A DNA stretch of 64,000 nt, taken from the NCBI RefSeq assembly GCF_019970045.1, contig NZ_JAHXYI010000003.1:496001-560000 (forward strand). Reading direction: 5' to 3'. Position 1 is the first letter of the stretch. Every line of letters begins with the position of its first letter. This DNA comes from Chryseobacterium sp. GVT01B. GTDB taxonomy: Bacteria > Bacteroidota > Bacteroidia > Flavobacteriales > Weeksellaceae. A model generated the notes under the pieces. It saw only the letters and a list, made by a program, of their open reading frames with translations. It searched no databases and was not told the DNA's origin. This document shows positions 52,285 through 62,000 of this stretch, one piece after another. A program made the translations under genes and the position numbers.

Positions 52285-53846
52285 GTGAGCAGAGTTTTTG
52301 GCAGTTTATCATAGAGCAGCATGAGAAACTTCTTACTCAGGTTGTGCAGCATCTGGGACTTACTTTTTTGTCTCTGTTTCTGGCGATCATGATTGGAGTG
52401 CCTTTAGGAATTCTCATTGCCCGAAAAACAAAATTGTCAGGTTCTGTTTTGGGAATTGCAGGAATTTTACAGACGATTCCCAGTATTGCTTTGCTAGGTT
52501 TTATGATTCCTGCTTTCGGGATCGGGGCAACTCCAGCCATTGTTGCATTGCTGATCTACGCGCTTTTACCTATCATCAGAAATACGTACACCGGAATTAC
52601 GGAAGTGGATCCGGCGATAACTGAAGCTGCAAAAGCAATGGGGATGAACAGAAGACAAATGCTTTTCAAAGTTCAGCTTCCTTTGGCAATGCCTGTCATT
52701 ATTGCGGGAATCAGAACAGCGGCGGTTATCAATGTTGGGGTGGCAACTTTAGCTTCATTTGTGGCGGCAGGAGGTTTGGGTGAGTTTATTTTTGGCGGAA
52801 TTTCCCTTAATAATACCAATATGATTCTGGCCGGTGCAATTCCGGCAGCGTTATTGGCTGTTCTTTTGGATCAAATCATCGCAGTTTTACAGGAATTAAG
52901 CTATCAGTCTGTAAAGAAATTAAAATATATTGTCCCGGTTGTATTGGTGATTATCGGGGCTATTTATCTTTTTGCTTCGGCTTCAAACCATAAGCTTAAG
53001 GCAGGCTTTACACCCGAATTTATGGGACGGCAGGACGGTGATCTGGGGCTTCGTTCGGTATACGGGCTTGATGCACATCCTCTGGTGGTAAGTGATGCCA
53101 TCATGTACAAAGCAGCCTACGAAAAAGAATTGGACCTCATCAGTGGATATTCTACAGACGGCCGAATCAAGGCTTTTGATTTGTATGTTCTGGAGGATAA
53201 TAAGAAGATTTTTCCACCCTATTTTGCTGCTCCCGTGATCAAAACAAAAACACTGGAAAAGTTTCCTGAACTGGACAAAACACTGAATCTTTTAGCAGGG
53301 AAGTTCAATGATTCAATCATGACAGATCTGAATTATAAAGCCGATTACCTTAAACAGACTCCTGAGAAAATTGCTAAAGACTTTTTAATAAGAACAAACT
53401 TGTATAAAGATCCACGCAAAGGAAATTCACAAACCATAAAAATCGGGTCAAAAATTTTTGGTGAACAGTATATTCTTGCCGAAATTTACAAAATGCTCAT
53501 CGAAGGCTATACCAATTATAAAGTGGAAACAAAAACGGGGCTTGGCGGAACGAAAATCTGCTTTGATGCTCTGATGAATGATGCAATTGATTTGTATCCC
53601 GAATATACAGGAACCGGACTGCTGGTTTTGCTGAAACCTTCGGCAAAAACGATAGAAGAAGTTTCTAAGAGTCCGGAAAAAACATTGGATTATGTCAATC
53701 TGGAATTTCAGAAACAGTATGGAATTGAATGGCTGAAACCACTCGGTTTTAATAATGCGTATGCTTTGATGATGCGAAGGAAACAGGCGAATGAGCTTAA
53801 TATTAAAAATATTTCTGACCTGAAGAATTATCTGGATTCAAATTAA
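52281..53846 (+). CDS. ABC importer permease fused to a circularly permuted substrate-binding domain
   Basis: The protein has 521 residues. Residues 1-230 are an OpuCB-type permease (LGLTFLSLFLAIMIGVPLGIL, EAAKAMGMNRRQMLFKVQLP). A helix near 225-240 then leads to the extracytoplasmic domain. The lobe normally second in OpuAC proteins comes first (LKAGFTPEFMGRQDGDLG, then YSTDGRIKAF and FPPYFAAP). The lobe normally first comes last (IKIGSKIFGEQYILAEIYK, GGTKICFDALM, YPEYTGTGLL, and a C-terminal NIKNISDLKNYL). Encoded inside the egt operon, so the likely ligand is ergothioneine or hercynine rather than glycine betaine (inference). Confidence 0.88.
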   Translation: MSEQSFWQFIIEQHEKLLTQVVQHLGLTFLSLFLAIMIGVPLGILIARKTKLSGSVLGIAGILQTIPSIALLGFMIPAFGIGATPAIVALLIYALLPIIRNTYTGITEVDPAITEAAKAMGMNRRQMLFKVQLPLAMPVIIAGIRTAAVINVGVATLASFVAAGGLGEFIFGGISLNNTNMILAGAIPAALLAVLLDQIIAVLQELSYQSVKKLKYIVPVVLVIIGAIYLFASASNHKLKAGFTPEFMGRQDGDLGLRSVYGLDAHPLVVSDAIMYKAAYEKELDLISGYSTDGRIKAFDLYVLEDNKKIFPPYFAAPVIKTKTLEKFPELDKTLNLLAGKFNDSIMTDLNYKADYLKQTPEKIAKDFLIRTNLYKDPRKGNSQTIKIGSKIFGEQYILAEIYKMLIEGYTNYKVETKTGLGGTKICFDALMNDAIDLYPEYTGTGLLVLLKPSAKTIEEVSKSPEKTLDYVNLEFQKQYGIEWLKPLGFNNAYALMMRRKQANELNIKNISDLKNYLDSN

Positions 53847-55015
53847 TGATCTTAAACATGAAGTACAATTTAGACGAAATCATAGAAAGAAGAGGAAGTC
53901 ATTCTGTAAAATGGGACTGGGCAAAGGCAGATATCTTACCTATGTGGGTTGCTGATATGGATTTTAAAACCGCTCCGGAAGTCATTCAGGCTATCTCTGA
54001 AAAGGTTTCTCATGGTGTTTTCGGATATGGAACTATTCCTGAGAATTTTCATCAGTCTGTCATTGATTGGTGGGAAACAAATCATCATTTTACGATAGAA
54101 AAAGAGTGGCTTTTGCCTGCAACAGGTGTTCTTCCGTCACTTTCGGCGATCATTCGTACTTTTGTGAAGCCTGATGAAAATATTATTTTGCAGACTCCTG
54201 TTTACAATCATTTTTTTACCATTTTAGAAAATTACGGCTGCCATGTTGTTTGTAATGATCTGAAATATGAAGCAGGAAATTACACCATCGATTTTGATGA
54301 TCTTGAAAAGAAAGCTTCTGATCCGAAAACTAAACTTCTGTTGTTCTGTAATCCGCATAATCCGGTGGGGAAAGTCTGGACAAGAGAAGATCTAGAGAAA
54401 GTAGCTGACATTTGTTCACGGAATAACGTGATGGTGGTTTCTGATGAAATTCATTCTGATTTGATTTTTAATAACCGTCAGCATATTCCTTTTGTTTCAA
54501 TAGCTCAGGATTATGAACTTCAGTCGGTCACGTGTGGTTCGCCGTGTAAGACTTTTAATTTTTCAGGGCTGCCGATATCGTATCTGATCTCCCGGAACAA
54601 AAATATATTGGAGCGGACCCGGAAAATGCTGGAACTTCAGGAAAACAGCTATCCTAATCCAATTGCTATGGAAGCTTTGATTGCAGCCTACACAAAAGGA
54701 CATGAATGGATGGGTGAACTGAAAGACTATCTGTATCAGAATTTCATATTTCTGAAGAGTTTTTGCAGCGAACATCTGCCTGAAATCTATGTTGTCCCTT
54801 TGGAAGCAACTTATCTGGTCTGGCTGGATTGCCGTGTATTCGGTAAAACTTCTGATGAATTGTCGAAAATTCTTTTAATGGATGGTAAAGTCTGGCTTAA
54901 TTCGGGGACGATGTACGGGCAAAATGGGGAAGGTTTTATGAGAATCAATATCGGTTGTCCAAGACAGCTCCTGACCGAAGGACTGGAACGATTGAAAAAA
55001 GCTTTGAAGGAATAA
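53846..55015 (+). CDS. MalY/PatB-type PLP-dependent C-S lyase, candidate EgtE
   Basis: The protein has 389 residues (385 if it starts at the ATG at 53858, which matches other family members better). It has a fold type I aminotransferase layout: WVADMDFKTAP, FCNPHNPVGKVW, VVSDEIHSDLIF (Asp binding the pyridine ring) and the Schiff-base Lys in TCGSPCKTFNFSGLP. MalY/PatB enzymes cleave C-S bonds, for example in cystathionine. In ergothioneine synthesis a PLP C-S lyase (EgtE) is the last enzyme, so I infer this role here. It shares one base with the permease gene. Confidence 0.85.
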   Translation: MILNMKYNLDEIIERRGSHSVKWDWAKADILPMWVADMDFKTAPEVIQAISEKVSHGVFGYGTIPENFHQSVIDWWETNHHFTIEKEWLLPATGVLPSLSAIIRTFVKPDENIILQTPVYNHFFTILENYGCHVVCNDLKYEAGNYTIDFDDLEKKASDPKTKLLLFCNPHNPVGKVWTREDLEKVADICSRNNVMVVSDEIHSDLIFNNRQHIPFVSIAQDYELQSVTCGSPCKTFNFSGLPISYLISRNKNILERTRKMLELQENSYPNPIAMEALIAAYTKGHEWMGELKDYLYQNFIFLKSFCSEHLPEIYVVPLEATYLVWLDCRVFGKTSDELSKILLMDGKVWLNSGTMYGQNGEGFMRINIGCPRQLLTEGLERLKKALKE

Positions 55016-55059
55016 TGCGGAAAGCCATGAAATGGTAACCGGAATTAATAATATTAAAA

Positions 55060-55093
55060 ATAAGCGTCAATTTTCACGAATTGGCGCTTTATT
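55060..55093 (+). terminator. Terminator of the ergothioneine operon
   Basis: The stem is AGCGTCAATT with AATTGGCGCT (one G-T pair), a 6-nt loop, then TTATT. It lies 48 nt after the last stop. Confidence 0.85.
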
Positions 55094-55508
55094 GTATTTG
55101 GATCATCTTGTTATTTGTTTAATGGTGTAGAGCACGAGAATTGTGAGTTGCAGTAGATCATGAAGTGTTAAAAAATACATACAGTAAGTGTGAGTTAAAT
55201 GAAAATGTGCTGTAAATTAAAATTTTAGACAGAAAAAAATAATCAATATTGAGTGAAAAAAGTGTGTTGAAAGAATATTTTGATTATTTTTATAAAATAA
55301 ACTAATATATGTAAATAAATGAAAATTATTCACTTATAAATATTTATTTAAATATAATATATTAAAAATACCCATGTTTTGTTTTAATAATATAATAAAT
55401 CTTATCCACTGTAAGATCGTCTTTCTATGCATTAAAGACAATGTATTATTAAAAATAGATACGGATAGAATTAAACTTTAACCATACACTTAAAACCAAA
55501 TTATTCTC
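55094..55508. other. AT-rich promoter region of the amidohydrolase gene
   Basis: Very AT-rich, with no ORF and no clear hairpin. It must contain the promoter for the 55509 gene. No specific boxes can be defended. Confidence 0.4.
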
Positions 55509-57419
55509 ATGGAAAAACAACACAATCACACACATGGCTGCACCCATTGCTCTTGCCACAATCCCGTTTTAGATGTTCTTAAAGAAGAACTTTTCAGTGC
55601 AGAAAATCTGACGAAGATCAATCCCGGTTCCGGAAAAGCGACCCACGAAAAACCACAAACACTGATGGTAAGCGGAGGTACTATTCTGCCAATGATTGGT
55701 GGATCCACCGGTACCATTGAAGCCATTGGATTTGCAGATGGAAAGGTCGTTGTAACAGGTACAGCAGCTCAGGTAGAATCTTATATGAATGAAAAGCATT
55801 CAGGATTTCAAAGAAAAGAATTAACCGGTACTCAAACCTTACTTCCCGGACTGATTGAGCCCCATGTTCATATGATTCCTACGGCAATGATGACCGGCTG
55901 GCTGGATTTGAGCCCTTTTGACGGACAGAATTTAAAAGCGATATATGATTTGACTTCTGTTGGGGCTATCATCAACGGACATATTCCTAAAATTCCGGGA
56001 GCGGTTATTTTAGGAAGAGGATTGGATCCGTCATTAATGCCTTTTAAGGAAACTGATGGGAAAAAAGAATTGATAACGATTGATAATGTCATCCTTGATA
56101 CTATTAATCATGATACTCCTATGATGCTGTTGAGTGCCTCTATGCATACCCTTTATCTGAATACTAAAGCATTAGAGTATGTATTTGATCATAATCCGGA
56201 TATAAAGAGCGAGTATAAAACTGTTGACAGGTATATCAGTGAAACGAAAGGCCAGCTGCAGGAAGGTTTGCAGATGACCCCGGCATTGAAGACTATAAAA
56301 CTGCAGATCATTGCGATGAGCATAGAGATCAACCGTTATCTTACGGAACTTTTTCACACGGCCAATTCAAGAGGAGTTACTTTTATGTATGATGCCGGGC
56401 TGAATAAGGGCTCGGTAACACTTTTAACCAAATACTTTGAGACTCATCCTGAAGTGGTAAGAACGGGTGGGGCACATCTTTGCTCCAATCAGGAAGATGT
56501 AGATAAACTGGATCATTATAAAGAACCGGAACACTATAAACCTGTATATTATGGACATATTAAAGTGGTTTCGGATGGTTCAAACCAGGGATTAACCGGA
56601 TATCAGAGTGCTCCATACCTGTGCAATCCTGCAGATAATACAGGGGTATTTAATTTTCCGCAGACAGGGATTCCTGCCCATACAATTCCGCCAAGTTATA
56701 ATACACTGATCAATTCTGTGGTAGCGGTAAAAGGCTGGCCGTTGATGGTTCATGCCAATGGGGATCAGGCGGTAACATTTGCTATCAATGCGTATCAGCG
56801 TACTCTGGCTCAATATAAAGGTCCTGAACTTCGTAACCGTATAGAACATTGCTCTCTTCTGACAGCAGATCAGATTACGAATATGCTTCAAATGGGAGTT
56901 TCACCAAGTTTTCTTATCGGACACGTAGGGTATTGGGGATATGCTTTTAAGGAAGTGATATTCGGTGAAAAGGCACAAATGCTTGATCTTTGTGGCTCAA
57001 CGCTTGCTGCAGGAATGAGAATTACCCTTCACAGTGATAATGAGGTGAGCCCGTTAGGTCCTTTGAGAATGATGGAACAATCGATTACCAGAATCATGGA
57101 AAAGAATCCAAAGGATATTGAAGTTTTAAACGGTGCTGAACGTCTTACTCCCGAACAGGCCCTGATTGCCGTTACTTATGATGCTGCATGGCAATGCTAC
57201 GCAGACAAATGGGTAGGATCGCTGGATAATGGGTACTTTGCTGATTTTGTTATATTGGAACAGAACCCTCTTTCCCTAAATACACCTTCATTGCAATATA
57301 TGAAAATGCGGGATATTCCGGTATTGGAAACCTGGGTAGGTGGTATTCCTGTTTATGTGAATGATAAGAAAGCAAAAGTAGTGACTGAAAAAGATATGCT
57401 CTTTTCAGATAACTCATAA
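55509..57419 (+). CDS. YtcJ-like amidohydrolase with His/Cys-rich N-terminus
   Basis: The protein has 636 residues. After the unusual start (H5, H7, H9, C11, H13, C14, C16, H17 within the first 17 residues) comes an amidohydrolase-3 composite domain: metal-binding HVH in LIEPHVHMIP near residue 119, then MVHANGDQAV, RIEHCSLL and LHSDNEVSPLGP as later ligands or catalytic residues. The C-terminal WVGSLDNGYFADFVILEQNP is the family's closing strand. It probably hydrolyses an amide or related bond in a small molecule; the substrate is unknown. No signal peptide is seen. Confidence 0.85.
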   Translation: MEKQHNHTHGCTHCSCHNPVLDVLKEELFSAENLTKINPGSGKATHEKPQTLMVSGGTILPMIGGSTGTIEAIGFADGKVVVTGTAAQVESYMNEKHSGFQRKELTGTQTLLPGLIEPHVHMIPTAMMTGWLDLSPFDGQNLKAIYDLTSVGAIINGHIPKIPGAVILGRGLDPSLMPFKETDGKKELITIDNVILDTINHDTPMMLLSASMHTLYLNTKALEYVFDHNPDIKSEYKTVDRYISETKGQLQEGLQMTPALKTIKLQIIAMSIEINRYLTELFHTANSRGVTFMYDAGLNKGSVTLLTKYFETHPEVVRTGGAHLCSNQEDVDKLDHYKEPEHYKPVYYGHIKVVSDGSNQGLTGYQSAPYLCNPADNTGVFNFPQTGIPAHTIPPSYNTLINSVVAVKGWPLMVHANGDQAVTFAINAYQRTLAQYKGPELRNRIEHCSLLTADQITNMLQMGVSPSFLIGHVGYWGYAFKEVIFGEKAQMLDLCGSTLAAGMRITLHSDNEVSPLGPLRMMEQSITRIMEKNPKDIEVLNGAERLTPEQALIAVTYDAAWQCYADKWVGSLDNGYFADFVILEQNPLSLNTPSLQYMKMRDIPVLETWVGGIPVYVNDKKAKVVTEKDMLFSDNS

Positions 57420-57455
57420 CTGCTTCTGAAAATAAATAGTTATTGATCAGATAAG

Positions 57456-57490
57456 AATCAGAGCAGATTATTTCTGCTCTGATTCCTTAA
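57456..57490. terminator. Terminator-like hairpin after the amidohydrolase gene
   Basis: A 12-bp perfect stem (AATCAGAGCAGA with TCTGCTCTGATT) and 5-nt loop lie 37 nt past the stop. There is only a weak T run, so efficiency is uncertain. Confidence 0.65.
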
Positions 57491-57613
57491 CCCAATATAA
57501 ATTTTATGCTTTGCTTTTAACTCTTTATAATATCTCTTAGCTAAGTATGGTGGCTTTGACTAGCAGCAGTTACAAAAAAATATATCAGGCATTCAATTTC
57601 GGATAGAGATTTT

Positions 57614-58132
57614 TTACAGTAATGTTTTTAAGTAAATTAATAGAGAATTTGCTAATTCTGTGTTCATTTTAGATGATATTATTTGTTGAAATTTTGGTTG
57701 TTCTTTTTGATACATTTCATATAAATTCTTATTATTTTGTATCAAACAAAACTCTACATTAGCTATTCTGTCAGCTAATTTTACAATGATACCAGCTTGA
57801 TTGTGAATCAGTTTGTTATACATGCTGTTTTTTCTTTCTTCTCTATTTTTCCCCTCTCCATCGGTTAAAGAAAACACAATTTCAGTAATTTTCTTTCCAA
57901 ATTTTTTCTCTAATTCTTCTATTGAAACTGTAGTATCTTCCAGTATATCATGAAGCCATGCGCTTATCAGGATATCAGTGTTTTCTTGATTTGTAGGAAG
58001 AATAGAAAATCTCATTAATATACTTACTACATTGCCTAAATGAATTTCATATGGGTATATTCCATAGTGCTGACCATTGTGTTTTTCTATTGCAAATTTT
58101 CTAGCATTATACAGCTGGTCTTTATAATTCAT
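57614..58132 (-). CDS. SpoT-type HD hydrolase (small alarmone hydrolase-like)
   Basis: The protein has 172 residues, a single HD_4 domain as in the hydrolase part of RelA/SpoT: H in HNGQHYGIYPYEIHLG, the HD pair in AWLHDILEDT, and LADRIANVE near the end for the last ligand. The synthetase and regulatory domains of full RelA/SpoT are absent. Small alarmone hydrolases remove (p)ppGpp or related nucleotides and can act as antitoxins. It overlaps the upstream 87-aa gene by 4 nt, at the end of the eCIS effector region. Confidence 0.85.
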   Translation of the reverse strand: MNYKDQLYNARKFAIEKHNGQHYGIYPYEIHLGNVVSILMRFSILPTNQENTDILISAWLHDILEDTTVSIEELEKKFGKKITEIVFSLTDGEGKNREERKNSMYNKLIHNQAGIIVKLADRIANVEFCLIQNNKNLYEMYQKEQPKFQQIISSKMNTELANSLLIYLKTLL

Positions 58133-58392
58133 CTTACTTCTTTATCTATTATTTTCATGATCTCTTTTGCTCTGATTTCATCTACAAATTCTCCCGGTGT
58201 TGGATCCGGATAATAACTTAATGCCGCTTTTTCACTATGCCATTCTCCATTATAGTATTCTTCTCCCTGCAATCCTGTGTCTTTATACATTACCACTCTT
58301 AGTAGTGAATAGTGTTCCTTATTATTGATCTTTTCTATTTCAAAGTGATAATATAAAATCTTTTCTATTGTATCTTTTTTATTCATTTTCAA
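58129..58392 (-). CDS. Small acidic protein of unknown function
   Basis: The protein has 87 residues, acidic and soluble (YYNGEWHSEKAALSYYPDP). No family is recognised. It is translationally coupled to the HD hydrolase gene by a 4-nt overlap and separated from the 58575 gene by two strong hairpins. Confidence 0.65.
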   Translation of the reverse strand: MKMNKKDTIEKILYYHFEIEKINNKEHYSLLRVVMYKDTGLQGEEYYNGEWHSEKAALSYYPDPTPGEFVDEIRAKEIMKIIDKEVR

Positions 58393-58462
58393 GTAAATTT
58401 ATATTTTTTGGTGTTTTTATTTTTTATATTCTGCAGGCTGTTTAGCGGTTTGTTTGAAATAA

Positions 58463-58517
58463 AGCTCTCCGAAGTCGGGAGACTTCGGAGAGCTCGTTAG
58501 CTCATTTTTGAGCTAAC
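58463..58517. terminator. Two consecutive perfect hairpins
   Basis: First hairpin: 14-bp arms AGCTCTCCGAAGTC/GACTTCGGAGAGCT with loop GGGA (58463-58494). Second: 9-bp arms GTTAGCTCA/TGAGCTAAC with loop TTTT (58496-58517). On the minus strand the first is followed by TTTATTT. They probably end the transcript of the effector and 58575 genes, but the doubled perfect stems are unusual. Confidence 0.6.
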
Positions 58518-58574
58518 CTTGATACAATTTATTGATAATATTAACAATAGAATAACTTGTTTGTACTACTATAA

Positions 58575-59027
58575 TTAATCTATTTTTTGGGCATTACCCT
58601 TGATTATAACATTATTTTCTTTTTGATTTAGATACAAAACTTCCCTTATTACCCAACGTTTATTATCAAAGTTACTTTTCTGACTAAAATACACATTCAA
58701 AATTTGTGATATAAAAAAAGTATTCAGATAGCTCATTTTTTCTTTCATTCCAATTTTTGTGTCATTCAAAATATCTTCATAAGAAGGATATTCGGTAAGA
58801 TTTTCAAATAATTCTAAGGCATAGTTTTCACCGGTTTGTTTATCATCTTCTATTAATTCATTCAACAATTCTTCATACTTGGGTTGCATTATTTTATTGA
58901 AAGTATCTAGCTCAATATTTATATCAAATTGATATATTTCTTTGTTTTCAATATATTTTTCATAGTAATGTTCATCATAGAATAAATGTTGAGAATTCGT
59001 TTCTTGATTATTAATGTATACTTGCAT
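58575..59027 (-). CDS. Hypothetical protein, possible cognate immunity or adaptor of the effector
   Basis: The protein has 150 residues, soluble, acidic, with no signal peptide. It reads as mixed alpha/beta (FDINIELDTFNKIMQPKYEELLNE). No known immunity family is recognised. It starts 16 bp after the 1050-aa effector gene, the usual place for immunity or chaperone partners of secreted toxins. Confidence 0.6.
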   Translation of the reverse strand: MQVYINNQETNSQHLFYDEHYYEKYIENKEIYQFDINIELDTFNKIMQPKYEELLNELIEDDKQTGENYALELFENLTEYPSYEDILNDTKIGMKEKMSYLNTFFISQILNVYFSQKSNFDNKRWVIREVLYLNQKENNVIIKGNAQKID

Positions 59028-59043
59028 CTTATTTATCTTTAAT

Positions 59044-62000
59044 TTAATTTAATTTAATATTTGTTTGGTTTCCATTTATATCTATTTTAAAAATATTTCC
59101 GTCTGGTTCAACTGTAATAGATCCTGATGGACCATATGCTTCACCTGCTTTTGCATCTTCTGCTGATCTGACACCAGATCTCTGAAAAAAATCTTCAGGA
59201 GTTGTAATTCTTTCAATACTTTTTGTTTCATTACCTGGAATTATTTTAGTCGTTTCCATTTTTAACCATCCTTCAATTTTTCCGGCATCAAAAATAGCAT
59301 TATTTGATTTTATTATTTTTCCTGCTTGAGAGCTTGTCAATTGACCAAATCCAACATCTAAATCACTTGTTAGAGTATAATTACCTCTTATTCTACTACC
59401 ACCAAATATAACAGAAGAGTTTCTAGAAAATGCCTGTTTTAAGATAAATGTTGCTTGATCTTTTGAGAGACCAGGTATTATTTGAGATAACTTATCTGAT
59501 GCTTCAGTAATTATTTGTTCTGTTGTCTTAATTGAAGAGGGAATAGAAATATCTTCTTCCTCAATCTTGCTCTCTCTGGAATTTGTTTCCTTTTCTTTAG
59601 GTGATTTTGATTCATCTAAATTAGTATTTTTGACCGGTTTTTCACCTTTAATTTTTTCAGTTTCTTCTAGCAAACTTTTCACCTTTACAAGGTCATTATC
59701 TGCCATTGCTTTTTCAAGTTCAATAACCAGCTTGTCATCTTTAGCTAAAGTTTTTGCCTTTTCAAAGGTATTTTTAACCACAAGCAATTGCTCAGGGGTT
59801 AATCCTGTATTACTTATGAGCTTGGTTAGCTTAAGTTCGGCTACAAAACTATCAAATGTAACAATTCCTTTCCGAATAGCAAATACTGCTCTGGCTAATA
59901 ATTCGCCTGTTTGTGCCAAACCTGGTATTGTTGCATAAGTAAGTTGTTTTGCCTTTACAAAGCCAGCCAGTATTTTTTGCTGTTGGGCTTGTATTTTAGC
60001 CTGTTTAATAATATTTTCCCTTACTTTTCTTTCAAGACCATCGATTTTAAGTAGATCACTTTCTAAAGTGGCTAATGCTTTTGTAGCATCGTCGGTATCA
60101 TTAAATGCTTTGGCCGCTGCAGAAATAGGTTTAGCTGATCTCAGTATTTTTGCTAATGATCCTGCATCTAACGCAGCACCCGCAATGGCGAGTACCAGCC
60201 AAGCCAAACTTGGATCGTTACCTTGCAGCACCTGTCCGACTTGTATTGAGGCATCATATAGACTTTGGTTTAAGTTATAGTCATGAATCTCCTGTTTTAC
60301 ATAATATGTACTAATCGCTAAAGTACCTCCGCTGGCTAAAATAGCTAATAAAAATGGAGTAGCTTGCCCTAAGGATACAATGGAAAGAATGATACCTCCG
60401 GCTATAAGAATAATATTTTTTATAAGTTCATATTTCGCTTCTTGCCGGACTTTATCCTGTATAATTTTTACAGCATTTTTATTGCTGGAAATACCCGCTT
60501 GTTGTATAGAAATAGGAATAAGTTCTCCTAAATCCCAAATGAAATCTATATCCTCATCTATTATATTTTCTTCAGCTTCATTTATTTTTTCCAACTGTGT
60601 TATAATACTGTTTTTTAAAGCAGTTATAATTTGTTCATCGGTTTTGAAATCAAAATTTTCCCAATCAGGGGCCCATTCTTGCTTTTCGGCTTTCAGTCCT
60701 TTATTGTTAAAATCATCACCTATTGATAAAATTGGAATAGCTCTGTAGATTTCATTTCTGGCAGAGTATTTTCTTTCAATTCCTGATGCTTTATTTATTT
60801 TTTGATCATGAATATCTGTTGCATAAGGATCCCTGCCAACAGCATCGTAGGCTTCTTGATATAGCTTTTGCTGCTCTTTAAAACTAGGCAGACTAGCTTG
60901 TATGGCAGCCATTTGTTTTTTATAAGCTTCTATACCGGTTTTAAGTTCCTGTAATTTATTTTTATGTTCTCCATATGGCAACCAAATACCATGTCTCTCT
61001 GCCTCTGTTAGAATTAATTTCCTGTTAATTTGAAGCATATAAAGAGCCATTTCTTTTCCGAATTTTTCAAACTCCTCAATTAATATGTCTTGTGCTTCGC
61101 TATTTTTAGGGGTTTTCTCTAAAATCGCAGCTGCTTTTTTACCTTTTGGAGATAGTTCGGGTGCTTTTAATGATTTTAGTTTGTTTTTTAGTGCTATATA
61201 TTCACTATCCTCTGTAATTTTACTGTATTCGTTGGTTAAAAATTTGTTAAGTTCTTCTCTGTTAATTTCCTTTTCATCTTTTTTATCTTTATTATTGTCT
61301 ACAATTCCTAATAATTTCAGTTTTAAAGCTTCTCTGGCAGCTTCGTTTTTTGGTGCTTCAAAGAAAAGATTATCCAGATATTTCTCAAGAGGTACATTTA
61401 CATTTGTTGGTGTTCCTGCTTTGATCTCTCCTGCAAAGTTTATTCTACCGTCTTCACCCCAGTGTTCGGCTACTTTTATTGCATTCTCTTTACTGCCACC
61501 ATATACAGCCTGATAATAAATAGCGTATCCTTCAATTGTATTTCCTTTTGGGATTTTTGTAGTGGGAATGAAGCTGACAATTAAGCAATAATCATCTGCA
61601 TGTTCAGGGTTACATTTTTTTAATTTTATAGGATCTTTGCCTGTTTGGAAAAATGATTGAAAAAGTTCTTGACTTTCAAGCTTAGATTCTAAACGAGATG
61701 CAGGTTCAGATATTCCTTTATTTCTTTTGTCGGATTCTGTTTTTTTATTTGATAATGCGGCTTTTCTGATAGTTTCCCTTTCTTCTGAATTTTTTGTTAC
61801 CTCATTCATTTTCAACAAAGTTTCCTTATCAAAGATTCCAGAGCCTGTAATCCCATTCTGTTGTTGGAAATTGATGAGTGCAATCCTTGTTTTATCACCA
61901 AAATAGGTTTTGTTCCCGGATACTGTATGCCCTAATTTATCAAGTGCATTATTAAGTGCTGCTACATGCTGTCCTTTGTTAAACAATTGAATGACAGATC

